DNA from: Trogon surrucura
Taxonomy: Eukaryota > Chordata > Aves > Trogoniformes > Trogonidae
Assembly: GCA_020746105.1 (NCBI GenBank)
Contig: CM036618.1
Coordinates: 3,922,501 to 3,986,500, forward strand
Direction of reading: 5' to 3'
DNA length: 64,000 nucleotides
This document shows, one piece after another, positions 47,646 to 58,623 of this stretch. Within the stretch, counting starts at the first letter, position 1; every line of letters starts with the position of its first letter. A model generated the notes under the pieces. It was not told the DNA's origin, made no database searches, and saw only the letters and a list, made by a program, of their open reading frames with translations. The translations under genes and the position numbers were made by a program.

Positions 47646-49290
47646 GAATCACAGAATCATATAATGCATTGGAATGAACTGTCTTTATTCCAATAAGAGG
47701 ACTATTAAACTCCAAGAGCAAAGTTTTAGACACATCATCCCAGATTATAAAGATTACCTAATAATTCTCTATGAAAACTGGAATTCTTAAACCCTTTGCC
47801 CCTCCCTAGCTCCTAACACGACGCCTTACTGCCCTCGAGCAAAGGCGAGAAATTCTTCCGCTGATTATTTTTCTTTCACTGCCCCTGCGTGCTGCTGCTG
47901 GCGGCTCCGCTCAGTCTGAACAGCTGTGAGAGGCTGGCGAGTCCGTGGGAAGGTGTCTGCCTGATCTTGGGCGCATCAAGCGCAGTCCTAGCACTCGAGG
48001 AATGATTTTGCAGCTGTGGGCACGGCTCCGTTTTGCAGAGACGGCCGGTTCAGATTTCCTTTTAAATGTGTTTTAACTTTTCTGTCCTGACGCTTTCCTT
48101 CAAGGTCTTCTGCCAAAAGCCAGATTTATTTTCGAGCGAAAGTTTTCAAATTAATTGAATGCGGCACGTCGGAGAGGAGGGATGGATTTAAGCCCACGAG
48201 ACCTTGCAGATTTCATACGACGCACCGCTAGGTTTTTAGTGGGCTGTTGGTGGAGGTTCAAGACCAACGAAGCCCCCAGCAGTTCCCTGGTCCGTGATGA
48301 GCCACACTGAGCCGTTCTGCACCTACCCTCAGATCTGGCAAGTCATAAATTTTACAGGGTTTGAGCCCCTGACAGAGCAGTTTTATGTTCTCAGATGAAA
48401 CCCGAGTCCTTTTCATAAACTCACTACTTATTCTCCCAAGTCTATTTAACAAATGCGCTCAGGAAATAGAGTTGAGAAGGTGGCTTTAACTCAATTACAG
48501 GTTTTCCCTCCTCTGCTTCGTTCGTTTGCAGAAGATGACCCTGATGACTGGCACGTCCTCTCAGGCTGTAACTGGCCTCAGCCAACTCCACCTGGGGCTT
48601 CTTCTTAACCAGCCACAGCAGTGGGAAAAGAAGAGGAAGAAACAAGGATGCAGGCCTGGCAAACACCTGAATATTTCAGAGTTTTCTGAGTATTCAGCAT
48701 TTTAAGGCTGCTCTTTGGTGTTTGACAAGTTTTTGGCTCTTGAGCAGATGCAGGTGATCTTCCTTCCACTCTTCTTATCCCCAGAGTGCCCAGCTTGCTC
48801 AGTGCTGGGATTTCTTCCCCCAGAGTGTTCAATACTTCCTTCTGCCACGCTGCAGAACCCAACCTTCTCTTATCGCAAGAGGGGGGTTCCTCTCTGAGCA
48901 GCAATATTACGTTTCTGCTAATTACAGAGGCTGTTTTGCGCCAACTAATTAAATAGTCCAGAGAGACCATGTCTACAGGGACCTGTGATGCCAACCTTGC
49001 ATTACGATGGCATCATCAGCTCTGCTGCTGTAAGGCAGTGGGTGCCCCTGTCACCCCTGAGAGGAGGGGACTGGGATGATGCAGAACCTTTCCTACCTTA
49101 TGAATGTAGGTTCTAACCACAAAAGAGTGCCCCAGTCACCTGCTAGCTCTGTGTCTGTAGATGCTGATGCATTTATCAAGAGAGGCTAATTCAACAGCAG
49201 CCCAAGGAGAATAACCCACTACACAAACCATGGTAGACCACTCCTTTGGGATGGTCACTTCCCCAATTTCTTGGTTTCTAAGCTTCTTAG
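47646..49290. other. Intergenic, no gene seen
   Basis: No supported gene. A 129-codon minus frame at 48605-48994 has no recognisable motif. Confidence 0.5.
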
Positions 49291-49600
49291 GAATCATAGA
49301 ATCATTAAAGTTGGAAAAGACCTTTAAGATCATCAAGTCCAACCATTAATCCAATACTACCATGACTACTAAAGCATGTGCTGAAGTGCCATGTCTACAT
49401 CTTTTTTAAATACCTCCAGGGATGGTGACTCCAACACTTCCCTGGGCAGCCTGTTCCAATGTTTCTTTGCTCCCTTCAGTAAAGAAACTTTTCCCAATAT
49501 CCAATCTAAACCTCACTCAGTGCATCTTGAGCCCATTTCCTCTCCTCCCATCACTAGTAACTTGGGAGAAGAGACCGACAGCCACCTCACTACCACCTCT
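49291..49600 (-). mobile_element. CR1 LINE 3' end, minus strand
   Basis: Tail aatcatagaatcattaaagt, then aagatcatcaagtccaacca and the ccctgggcagcctgttccaa region, into cccatttcctctcctcccat. Decayed frame. Confidence 0.85.
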
Positions 49601-51714
49601 TTTCGGGTTTTGCCAAAGCATTCTGGTTTGTGTTCCGTGGGTTTGAAACCCTCTCTTCCCCAGCATCAAGGGATCAATCCATACACAAAGGATGCTCGAG
49701 TGGCCTGCTCCTGCTTAGCTGAGCATCCCAACAACTGCAGTGGTTGTTCCAGAGTGCTGCCAGCCTCAGATGGACACTATTTGGATTGGAAAGTCCTTTC
49801 CATTCAAGTCTCTCCTTTCTCACAGGGCTTGAAACCTCGTTGTGTTTTTGGGTATGCACTGAACACCCAGCTGTTACCCTGGACGGCTGAATACAGATGA
49901 ACCTTGATAGAGGAGGCCAATTAAATTCATTGCATTAATGACCGTTGTTCTTTGTGGTGTGTGATAAACTTGATGGGAGGCTTTGTCGGAATTTTTACAA
50001 TAGTCTGGTTTTCGTGTCTCACAGGCTACATTCCTTAGCCCTTACTGTACTGCAACATCTGCTCTCCTCAAAGACCTGCATGAGCTTGTTTTCATACCAG
50101 GTTGCTTGTTGTTTAGAAGAATACAGACCTTTAGGAAAGCAGGACATTATTTACTGGAAAGAGAAGGCTTGCTGTGAGCAAACTCTCTTCTGCTGGCCTG
50201 AAAGCCATTTGATACCCTGCTTCTGCTCAGACTGGAAACACTAATTATGCATCTTGTTTCTGTAGCCTACTTGAAATCAAGCCCTGTGTGGAAACCTGCA
50301 CCGTCAAGTCCAGTAAGGAAGGAATTAAAACGGATGCTGTGTGCACCCCAGAGACTGTTAGTGGTTCTAGTTCTGCAAAAACAACTGCCAAGGACATATA
50401 ATGTCTCCCTTCTGCCTTTGTTTTCGGCTGTGGTTACTCGTGTTCATTACAGGGTGAATGTATTTGGCCTTTACAGAAGCTGTGAAGGGCAGGGAGATTG
50501 GGCGGGACTTAGCATTTCGGTTTTGAGCTTTCCATGTGATGTTCTCGGTGCATTATAGGAACCCTGCTGGAAAACCAGGCAAGGTGGTAAAAGAAGCAGG
50601 AGTCGCTTGGAATTAGAGCACCTGCCTTCCCTCATGTGAGCTCTGCGTAACCACTCTGAGGTGTGAAAGCCCTGCTTAAGGGCAAGTGTCAACTCACTGT
50701 GGATTTCTTAGCGGTGTTCATGAAGGCCCCATGTTTCCCTGCCTGCCTTGTCACCTGTACACGGAAATATATCTTGACTCATTGCCTCTTATATTTGGGA
50801 TGTGTCCTTCATCCGTTTTGTTTGCTTTAGACGTGAGGCTGCAAGGCGGCGGGTAAACGGTCACGTATAGGAAAGTCTTCAGGGAACAAACCAAGCTGTT
50901 TCCTTCCCCAAAATAACAAATGCATTTCTTTCTGAGATCTAGGAATTCCTGCTGGCCGGTTGCAGCGCAGGTCAGGGCTTCTTGAGGATTGCATAACCTT
51001 CAAAACTTAAAACGATGGCTGTTCTGATACATTCTCAGGATAAACAATTGTTCCCTCACTATTTTATGTTTCTTGGATATTAAATAAATCACAAACAGTT
51101 CTATGGGTGATACCAGAACTGGGCGATTGCTTCGTATGGGAACAGAGCAAAACAAAACAGAGCTGCAGAAGTAGCAAGTAATGGGGGAGAGATTCAGATA
51201 CTAAATCTGAACAAAGGAAACTGTTAAGCTTCTTTTTTTGCCCTGAGACAGGATCCACTAAAGGTGCATCTGCCGATGGGGCTTACCTAACCTGCTCTGA
51301 AATCTCTCAGAAACAGAAACTCTGCTTCCTCCCCAAGTGATCTTTTTTAGGACTCCCTTACAGCTAAAAGTTTATCCTAATGAATATTTGAGTACGTGGC
51401 TTTGAAATCAGTATATTTTGGTTTCGCTGAGGTAGTGGTAGCAGTGCTTCACACTGTAAGATCAGCCCCTTGTCTCCTCCAGCCACTCCTGGTCCTCAAC
51501 AAAACTGTCTCTGCTCCCTTCCCCTTGTCCAGGTGGTTTGGATTTTTTTTAATAATTCTTGTTGCTTTGGACTCTCATTAATTGTGTCACATCTCTCTCA
51601 TAAAACCCGTCACCTCGAGGGTGGGAATTAACGTTGTGGATCTAAAAGAAACCAGATAAAACTGTCCGCCATCAGCGCATCAGCAGTATTCACGTCTCTC
51701 ATCGCGGTGGAAAA
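49601..51714. other. Intergenic, no gene seen
   Basis: No supported gene or repeat recognised. Confidence 0.5.
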
Positions 51715-52362
51715 AGGTCTGTTCTCATCGACAAGCACCTGGAGATGAGCCAGCATGTGCCCAGGGGGCCAAGAAGGCCAACGGCATCCTGGCCTGTGTG
51801 AGAAATTGTGTTACCAGCAGGAGCAGGGAGGGGGTTGTCCCCCTGTACTTGGCACTGGTGAGGCCACACCTTGAGTGTTTTGTCCAGTTTTGGGCACCTC
51901 AGTACAAGAGAAATCTTGAGGGGCTGGAGCGAGTGCAGAGGAAGGCAACGGAACTGAGGAAGGGCCTGGAGGATAAATCTTATGAAGAACGATTGAAGGA
52001 GCTGGGGCTGTTTAGTTTGAAGAAGAGGAGGCTGAGGGGAGACCACATCACTCTACAACTGCCTGAAAGGATGTTGTAGAGAGGTTGGTGCTGGTCTCAC
52101 AGGTAATTAGCGATAGAACAAGAGGGAATGGCTTCACACTGCAACAGAGGAGGTTTAGACTGGACATTAGGAAAAGTTTTTTCACAAAAGGAGTCGTCTG
52201 TCCAGGGAGGTGGTTGAGTCCCCATCCCTGGAGGCATTTAAAGGTCATTCAGATGTGGTGTTGGAGGAGATGGTTTAGGGGTGAGCTCTGTAGAGTAGGG
52301 TTAATGGTTGGACTTGATGATCCCAAGGGTCTTTTCCAACCTGAATGATTCTATGAAAAGCA
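51715..52362 (+). mobile_element. CR1 LINE, 3' 650 bp
   Basis: Reads [23 protein letters not shown], [60 protein letters not shown]. It ends with ttggacttgatgatcccaag and aatgattctatga. Same subfamily as the copies at 1530 and 37501. Confidence 0.9.
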
Positions 52363-52393
52363 CCTGAAGGGTTAATGCTAGTATGTTAGGGTA

Positions 52394-52447
52394 CAAGATG
52401 ATATTTAAGGTCCCTTCCAACCCCAACAATTCTATGATTCTGTGATG
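52394..52447 (+). mobile_element. CR1 LINE tail fragment
   Basis: Just the last 50 bases of a CR1: tttaaggtcccttccaaccc then caacaattctatgattctgt, directly downstream of the preceding copy. Confidence 0.7.
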
Positions 52448-53856
52448 TACTCTCCCCTGTGAACCGCAGGCATGTGACTGCAGCTGCTGCAGCCCCTAAG
52501 GTGTGTGTGTGTACCCAGTGCTACAGTAAAACCTGCTGCAGAAACTTTCTCTGACCAGCCTGCCTGGAGAGAATGTTATCTTGCAAGCAGTAATCTCACA
52601 GGGAGCCAGGCAGAAAGATGCTATCAGCAGAAGCATGCCTCCTTCTCAGCCTACCTGAAGGGCCAACACCTGTGTTTTTGCTTTGCAGGAGCCCATGAGA
52701 GCTGGGCTGACACCCGGTGAATGATCGTGAACAGGAGGCAGTGTTTCACCTCTCATTTAAAAAAAAAAAAAGAAAAAAAAAGAATAAGGAAAAGAAAGAC
52801 ACGGTAAATCTAATTGAACCAAAGAGCATCAAGCTCTTTCTTTTAATTAAAAATAGCGACTTCTAAATAAAATTCTTCCCCATCTATTCTCCTCCAAGGA
52901 AATGGCAATCCAGCGTGATGCACGTTTGGGTGCAAAAGCGCTGCCAGTCACTGGCAGAGGGAATATTACAACTGACTTCGGCCAGGACGAGGTTCTCCAT
53001 TGCCTGCCAACACAATGTGACACCTTCTCGTGCACGAGCGCAGCCTGTGTCAGATCTGCTGGGGATGATGAACATCAGGGTTAAACCAGTCCAGCGCCAC
53101 AGGGAGAAGATGTTTCTTCTTTTCACATTCCGTGTGGCTGAGCTGTCACCGACCTGAAGTTCAGCCTCCCTCGTTGGCGACTCTTCTCTGGCCACCGTGG
53201 CACATTTGGACACAAGAGGAATTTGTATCTAGAATTAATTTACTCATTAGGGCTGGCTGGCATGGCCTGAGGGTCATAAGACCATACAAAGTCAAGGCAA
53301 AAGCCCACTTCCTTATTAACCTCTCTTGGCAGTGGGCAGTGGCAAAAGCTTGTAGAAAATACATGAGAATACAACCTGTCACACGGTGATCTTACAGTAA
53401 CAGATGTCTCTGTCGTCTGATGATTGTGTCACGTCTTGCTGTGTTCTCCAGTCTGCGTGTCCTCTGAGCCAACCTCCCAGCACCACTTTCAGATCAATAC
53501 AATCCCATGCTGCATCTATGAAAATCTTTAGGAGAAATAAAATGAATCAGGCTGCACCACTTTTTCCTTGTGTGGAGATCCTGTAGCTTCCTTCCCCTGA
53601 TATCTGAGCTGGTTTTTTTGTGTCAGAGATCCACATTATAATCCTAAACTGCCTCGTATGGGGATTACGTATACTTGTCTGAGGGCAGAAATGGGAACCA
53701 AATCAATATTTGTCAATAAATATGGTGGAGCATCTGCTGTTCTCAGCGAGCGTAGGTCAGTGTGGCTCTATAGGATTACCCGAGTGAGTGATCTGGTCAT
53801 GGAAGAATCTGCCAGCACCTTAATTGTGTGACCTGGATCCAGTTTCTGTGTGATCT
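52448..53856. other. Intergenic, no gene seen
   Basis: No supported gene. It includes an interrupted A-run at 52759-52782. Confidence 0.5.
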
Positions 53857-53936
53857 ACTCGAGGGGATCCTGCTCTAGCAGGTGGGGTTGTATTAGATGA
53901 TCTTCAGAGGTGCCTCCAAACATTCTGTGATTCTTG
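53857..53936 (+). mobile_element. CR1 LINE tail fragment
   Basis: Short 3' terminal piece: ctgctctagcaggtggggtt, attagatgatcttcagaggt, ending acattctgtgattct. Confidence 0.7.
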
Positions 53937-54261
53937 CTGAAAAGTTATAGCTTCTTCTCTCTGCTTCCCACGAGCCTTGCCTGGTTCAGTCCAGTTCTTC
54001 GCCATCCACACTCGCAGATACGATTGGTCCTCCCAGGCTATAGCAGCAGGTCCTTGGCTGCCCAGACACTGGAGGGCTGTAGAACCCAACTGTTCTTTCA
54101 GTTGCTAAACACCACCCTCACATTGCAAACTTCCTCTCTTCCCACTCATACTGAGGCCACCAGCCCAGTGGCAAAGGTGGGACCTATTAGGTTCCACAGT
54201 ATTTCTGAGCAAGGTGGTGCTTCCTAAAAGAATAGAAGGAGATGGCTCTCCCTTAGCGGTC

Positions 54262-54340
54262 ATGGTACTGTTGGGCTGACGGTTGGACTAGATGATCTTA
54301 GAGGTCTTTTCCAACCTTAATGATTCTACGATTCTGTGAT
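54262..54340 (+). mobile_element. CR1 LINE tail fragment
   Basis: Short 3' terminal piece: catggtactgttgggctgac, ggactagatgatcttagagg, ccaaccttaatgattctacg. Confidence 0.75.
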
Positions 54341-57300
54341 TCCCCATCAAGGCCAGTGTCTCATGTACATGCAAAATCCTAGTTTGCTTCACTAACTGAG
54401 GCCTGAGCCCAGCAGAATGAGTCGTGTGCTGGGACTCAGAGGCACAAACCAGGGTCGGTGGGGCTTTGTTCAGTCTGTTTGCTGGAACAGGGACAGCGGG
54501 GATGCTTGTGTTCGTGCTATCTGCACAGCCCGACGGTTACGCCGCCGCGCTTCAAGCCCGGAGACACACCCTATCAGTACACACACCCACATTCACAACC
54601 CACAGCTGACAGCTGTTCAGCAAACTCCTGTGCAGCTTCTGCTATATCACACAAGAGAGTCTGCTGGCTGATGTTGTGCAGGAGGTGGGCGTAGCCATTC
54701 CAGGAAGAAAAGTCATCCTATCAATATCCTGCTCTTCTAAGCAGGAGGCCACGTAAAGAATTAAATAAGTGGAGCTGCAGGTCCACAGTAAGGAACCCAC
54801 TGTCAGGCTCTGGTGTAACACTCAGACACTGTTAGATTCTACAGGTGAAAACTAAAGTAGAATTAGAAAGGGAGTTTGCTTGATAGCGGGTATACTGAGC
54901 TGTGATAAGATGGCACTTTCCACTGGAGATGTTTCTTTTTACGCTGTTTGTGGTAAATTTCCACACAGGGCAAGAGTGCGAGACTGAATAGCTTCATGGG
55001 TTCTTAACCTAGGTTCAATGTTTTTGGATCTCAACCACAGGGATGCGTCCTGTGAGCTGACAAGCCTTCTGAAGAAAATGTGGTCCTACATCTTCTCTTC
55101 CCATGTCCTCCCAAGCTAATTGTTGTGACGTTTTGGAGCTGTGCTTGTTGCTTACAAATTCAGCCTCTTCATTCTCCTTCCTGGGGAAATGACCTTCATT
55201 TGAAGCACCTGCCTGGATGTTTTGCATAACAACAGAGGCGGCAACTTCTGAAAATCCCTTTCTAACCCCCAAAATATCACTGTAAAGTGGGGTGTCAGAC
55301 ACCTTCCAAGTCAGTCCTGCATAGGTAGCTCTTTGTGTGCAAGGCCTCCTTGTCTGAGGTTACAGTTTGTGTCACACAATGCTGAGCTCCTTTGCACTTC
55401 TGCACCGGTGCTGCTGCTTCCCCCATGACCAGGAGGTGCCCAGGCAGCTGGAGCAAAAGGGCTCCCTTGCGGGCAAAAGGAGGGGTCAGAAGGTTTTCCC
55501 CTAAGAGTACCTGGGATTGCACAAAGAAGATGCGTTACCTCAGACGCCAGGATTTCTGCAGACACCTCTCCGACCAGTGCCTAAACGGAAAGCTGTGGAG
55601 TGAAATCTCCTGGAGGGACTGCTAAATCTCCAGTGAGAAGTGACCACACACAGCAGCCAGCTCGCAGTCATCTGGGACCTCTGCACACTAGTTCTCCCTG
55701 TTTCCTCCAATCCTCTCCTTCACTGAGCCTCTTCGTAGCTTGTCTGCACTCCTTTGCCCACCTCGCTGTTGAGTCTCCTTCTCTTCTGTTTCTCAGCCCA
55801 TCGTGTGCTATTCGTTGCCTCCATCTGTTGTACTTCTCCTCCCCAGCCCATCTCTGCCTGGTTGACTTAGAGCAAACGTCCTGAACTGTCTGTTCCTGTT
55901 TGGGGGCAGCCCACTGAAGGACAATCCCATCTGTTGGGGCTGATATGCAGACGCTCCCTAAGTCGATGCGGTAACACTGTATGGAGGCAGTGAGGACAAT
56001 GTTGCACGTTTCTAGGAGGTACTGGCTGAACATCCTTCTAAAGAGAGGCCTCGCTTGGCCAAAACTGCAATAAATCCACCGACATGAGTTAGTTCGACGC
56101 AGTCCAGGCACTCCGGATTTCCTAGATGACCGGTAAAGCTGGACAGATCAGGAAGTCCTTAATGAGCAACCACACGGGATTAGAAAGCCCGGAGCAGCTT
56201 GCGAAAGATATTTGGATTTAAATCTAATCTCGGGTCACGCTTTTTAAAACTCTTAGCGGCGTCCTGCTGCGTTAGGTTTTTGCAGCCTAGGAAGTAGGGC
56301 TCGAGGTGGGAATCCCACTCCTAAATCAAGATTCTCCTGCTGTTTGGGGCTGAGGGAGCAGGTGACTTCTGACGGTGCTGCCAGCAGAGGAAGTTTCTGT
56401 GTTGTTCTCAGAGAAATGTTGTGACCACGTGGATCAGTAGGGTGTCCTCTGAAGGACGAAGGAGACAAGCTGCAGGCAAATGGGACACCACGTTAGATTT
56501 GGTGGATCACAGCAAATCCTAAACAGGGGATGAAGTCAGCAGTGCCTGCTTTCTGGCAGAAGTCAGCTGAACCCTCCTTTCCCTGAGCTGATCCTCACAC
56601 AAACCTCATTTCCAGCAGAGCTTCCGCATCTTTCTCCTCCTTTCCTCTGCTGAGCTGTACTCCTAGCAAGTAACGTTACTTTTTTCTCCACTTGCACCAA
56701 ACACTTCTATCTTTCACAACCATAAACAGCATTAACTCCCTAAACAATCTTGAAGAACAAAGGCTTTGAGATAAGATTAGCTTGCCACAAAGGTACTTAC
56801 AAGCCTTTTTTTTTTCTCCCCTCCCTCCTGCTTATGAATTTCACCTCTTGGCAGGCAGGTTGCAGACTGTTATGTAACAGCTTAGCTACATTTAATTAAA
56901 GGGTACAAAATTATATGTATGAAGTAGGCACATTATCGAGTGTGGATGCTGCAAGGTTACTTGAGTTCGAAAAGCATATGGGCAGGTTTGTGGAGGAGAA
57001 AAACATTAACGAGTGACTGTAAATATACGGAATGTGAAGAGGCCACGTCTGGTTGAGAAAGACCTTCAGACATTGGTAGGTCTGTGAGACTATTGTGGGG
57101 AAAGAGCAACTGCTGGAGCCAAGAAAACCGGACTAGGATGATCTTTGCTTGATTTGCTGCGGTTGGTTTTATGTCCTTAGTTCATTTCACTGAGTGATGA
57201 GCAACACCTGCCTAACCACGGCGAGGACCTCATAGGGTTTTGCAGAGTAACCCCTCTATACAGCGTTCTTCAAGGCCATTTGTTATGAGCAGAACACTGA

Positions 57301-57620
57301 GGCTTAAGTGCAGGAATTACTTTTGTTAAGTATGGGTTTCTTCCTGTTGGCTGGATCCACTTGATTGTTATTCACACAATGGAGTCATTTTTTTTGTGTA
57401 GTGTTGAGCCCCTTGTCACGGGGGAGAAGCTTGCGTGCCCTTGTGAGGTTGCGAGCTCTGCTGGCGGTGGCATATGCCTCCGACAGGGTCTCCCATGCCA
57501 GACAGGTCTCAACTGTAAGGCTCAAACTAAGTGTGCCCACAGCTAGGATGGGCTCGCCAGCCTCCCGGCAACCATCCTAGGAAAAGGACAACTAACTCCA
57601 AACCCAGGCAGATGGAGCTC
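54341..57620. other. Intergenic, no gene recognised
   Basis: No supported gene. A 147-codon minus frame (55668-56111) overlaps a similarly open plus frame and has no recognisable domain. The last ~250 bases before the provirus (57361-57620) are unlike the neighbouring sequence and may belong to another, unclassified repeat. Confidence 0.5.
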
Positions 57621-57976
57621 TGTCCTGGGTTTAGCTAAAAACCCAGTCCTGTTTAGTGAATTTTACTTTTCAGTTTAGTGTCTTCTAAAAGGCTGCACGT
57701 TCTGAAGTCAGCAGCATGTTTTTTGCAGACAGTGTGTGCTACTGGTAGTGATAACACCTGATGTTTACAGTCACTGCCTGGGACTGGTATGTAGAAAGGC
57801 TCTTGCTTATACTTATTCCTATAGTGACCAAGGCCACTGCTGGCTCTTGTGTGCCATGCTGGGGGTGCTGGGTAGTAAGAGGGGGGCACAAGGAAGTAAA
57901 AGGTGGCACCTCCGGGGGGTAATAGACAGGACAGGTGACCAACGAGAGTATTCCATCCCATATACGTCATATTTAG

Positions 57977-57983
57977 TATAAAT
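57977..57983 (+). promoter_or_regulatory. LTR TATA box (TATAAAT)
   Basis: TATAAAT in the agtataaattga context, within the 5' LTR. It would place the U3/R boundary near 58005-58012 (tttcggcccttctttt). Confidence 0.6.
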
Positions 57984-58280
57984 TGAGTGATCACGAGAGT
58001 TTCGGCCCTTCTTTTCGCCCTTCCTTTCTGCAATGGCCGGTGTCCAGAGAGGACTCCATCTGACCTCCTGATTTTGATCCGGATCCTGAGTTCCCGAATC
58101 CAGCTCCCTGTATCCAGCTCCCCGCCGCCGCTGAGCCTGGGGCTTCCCCGGCGCCTCCTGCTCTGCAGCACCAGTGGTGATTTCTATCGGGGGAGGGAGT
58201 CGGGTTTGATATCGGGCTACTATCTATAGTTGTATATAATTCTTTACTTTTATCTCTTTACCATTATTCCTATTACTTTC

Positions 58281-58286
58281 ATTAAA
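58281..58286 (+). terminator. LTR poly(A) signal (ATTAAA)
   Basis: ATTAAA in ttcattaaagctgttctag, followed by a T-rich stretch at 58297-58310. This is the expected position for the R-region poly(A) signal, downstream of the TATA box and start site. In the 3' LTR it would end the transcript. Confidence 0.55.
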
Positions 58287-58432
58287 GCTGTTCTAGTTTT
58301 TTTTTTCTTCTCTCACCCGTAAGTCTCTCTGCCTCATTCCCTTTTCTCTTCCCGTTTAGGGGGGGAAGAGGGGGTTAGAGAGCGTCTGTCCGCGTTAGTG
58401 GCCGGCCCAGCCCTAACCCGCGACAGATTTAT

Positions 58433-58450
58433 TGGCGCCCAACGTGGGGC
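58433..58450 (+). other. Primer-binding site, tRNA-Lys(1,2) type
   Basis: TGGCGCCCAACGTGGGGC matches the sequence known as the primer-binding site for tRNA-Lys(1,2), starting TGG as complements to tRNA CCA ends do. It sits seven bases after the LTR CA end. This primer type is best known from betaretroviruses and lentiviruses; mammalian ERVL elements are named for leucine tRNA. Confidence 0.85.
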
Positions 58451-58623
58451 AAGAAAACAAACACCAATCAGGCTCAGACTATTTTACCAGTTATTTAGAC
58501 ACAACTGGGCTCTGATATATTGCCCGCATAGTTTAAATTCCATCCGGCGCATTTGAGAGCGTATCAGATCTTTTCTTTGAGAGTTCTGAAGGGTTAGAGG
58601 AGAAAAACCGGACAGTTCACATC

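Larger units (their letters stand above)
57621..58425 (+). repeat. 5' LTR of the ERV
   Basis: Starts TGTCCTGGG and ends CGCGACA, giving the canonical TG...CA ends over about 805 bp, seven bases before the primer-binding site. The first 101 bases recur exactly at 63900-64000. The right boundary is inferred from the CA and the primer site, because the 3' LTR end is not in the window. The first 28 bases form an imperfect palindrome around CTGGGTTT...AAACCCAG. Confidence 0.88.

Noticed and set aside
48605-48994. 129-codon minus-strand frame
   Set aside because: No domain, no exon-like boundaries.
55668-56111. 147-codon minus-strand frame
   Set aside because: Overlaps an open plus frame, has no motif I recognise and no splice or promoter context.
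57361-57546. Cys-rich 61-codon frame, considered as a beta-defensin
   Set aside because: Cysteine spacing does not fit C-x6-C-x(3-5)-C-x(9-10)-C-x6-CC; no adjacent double Cys; no plausible exon structure.
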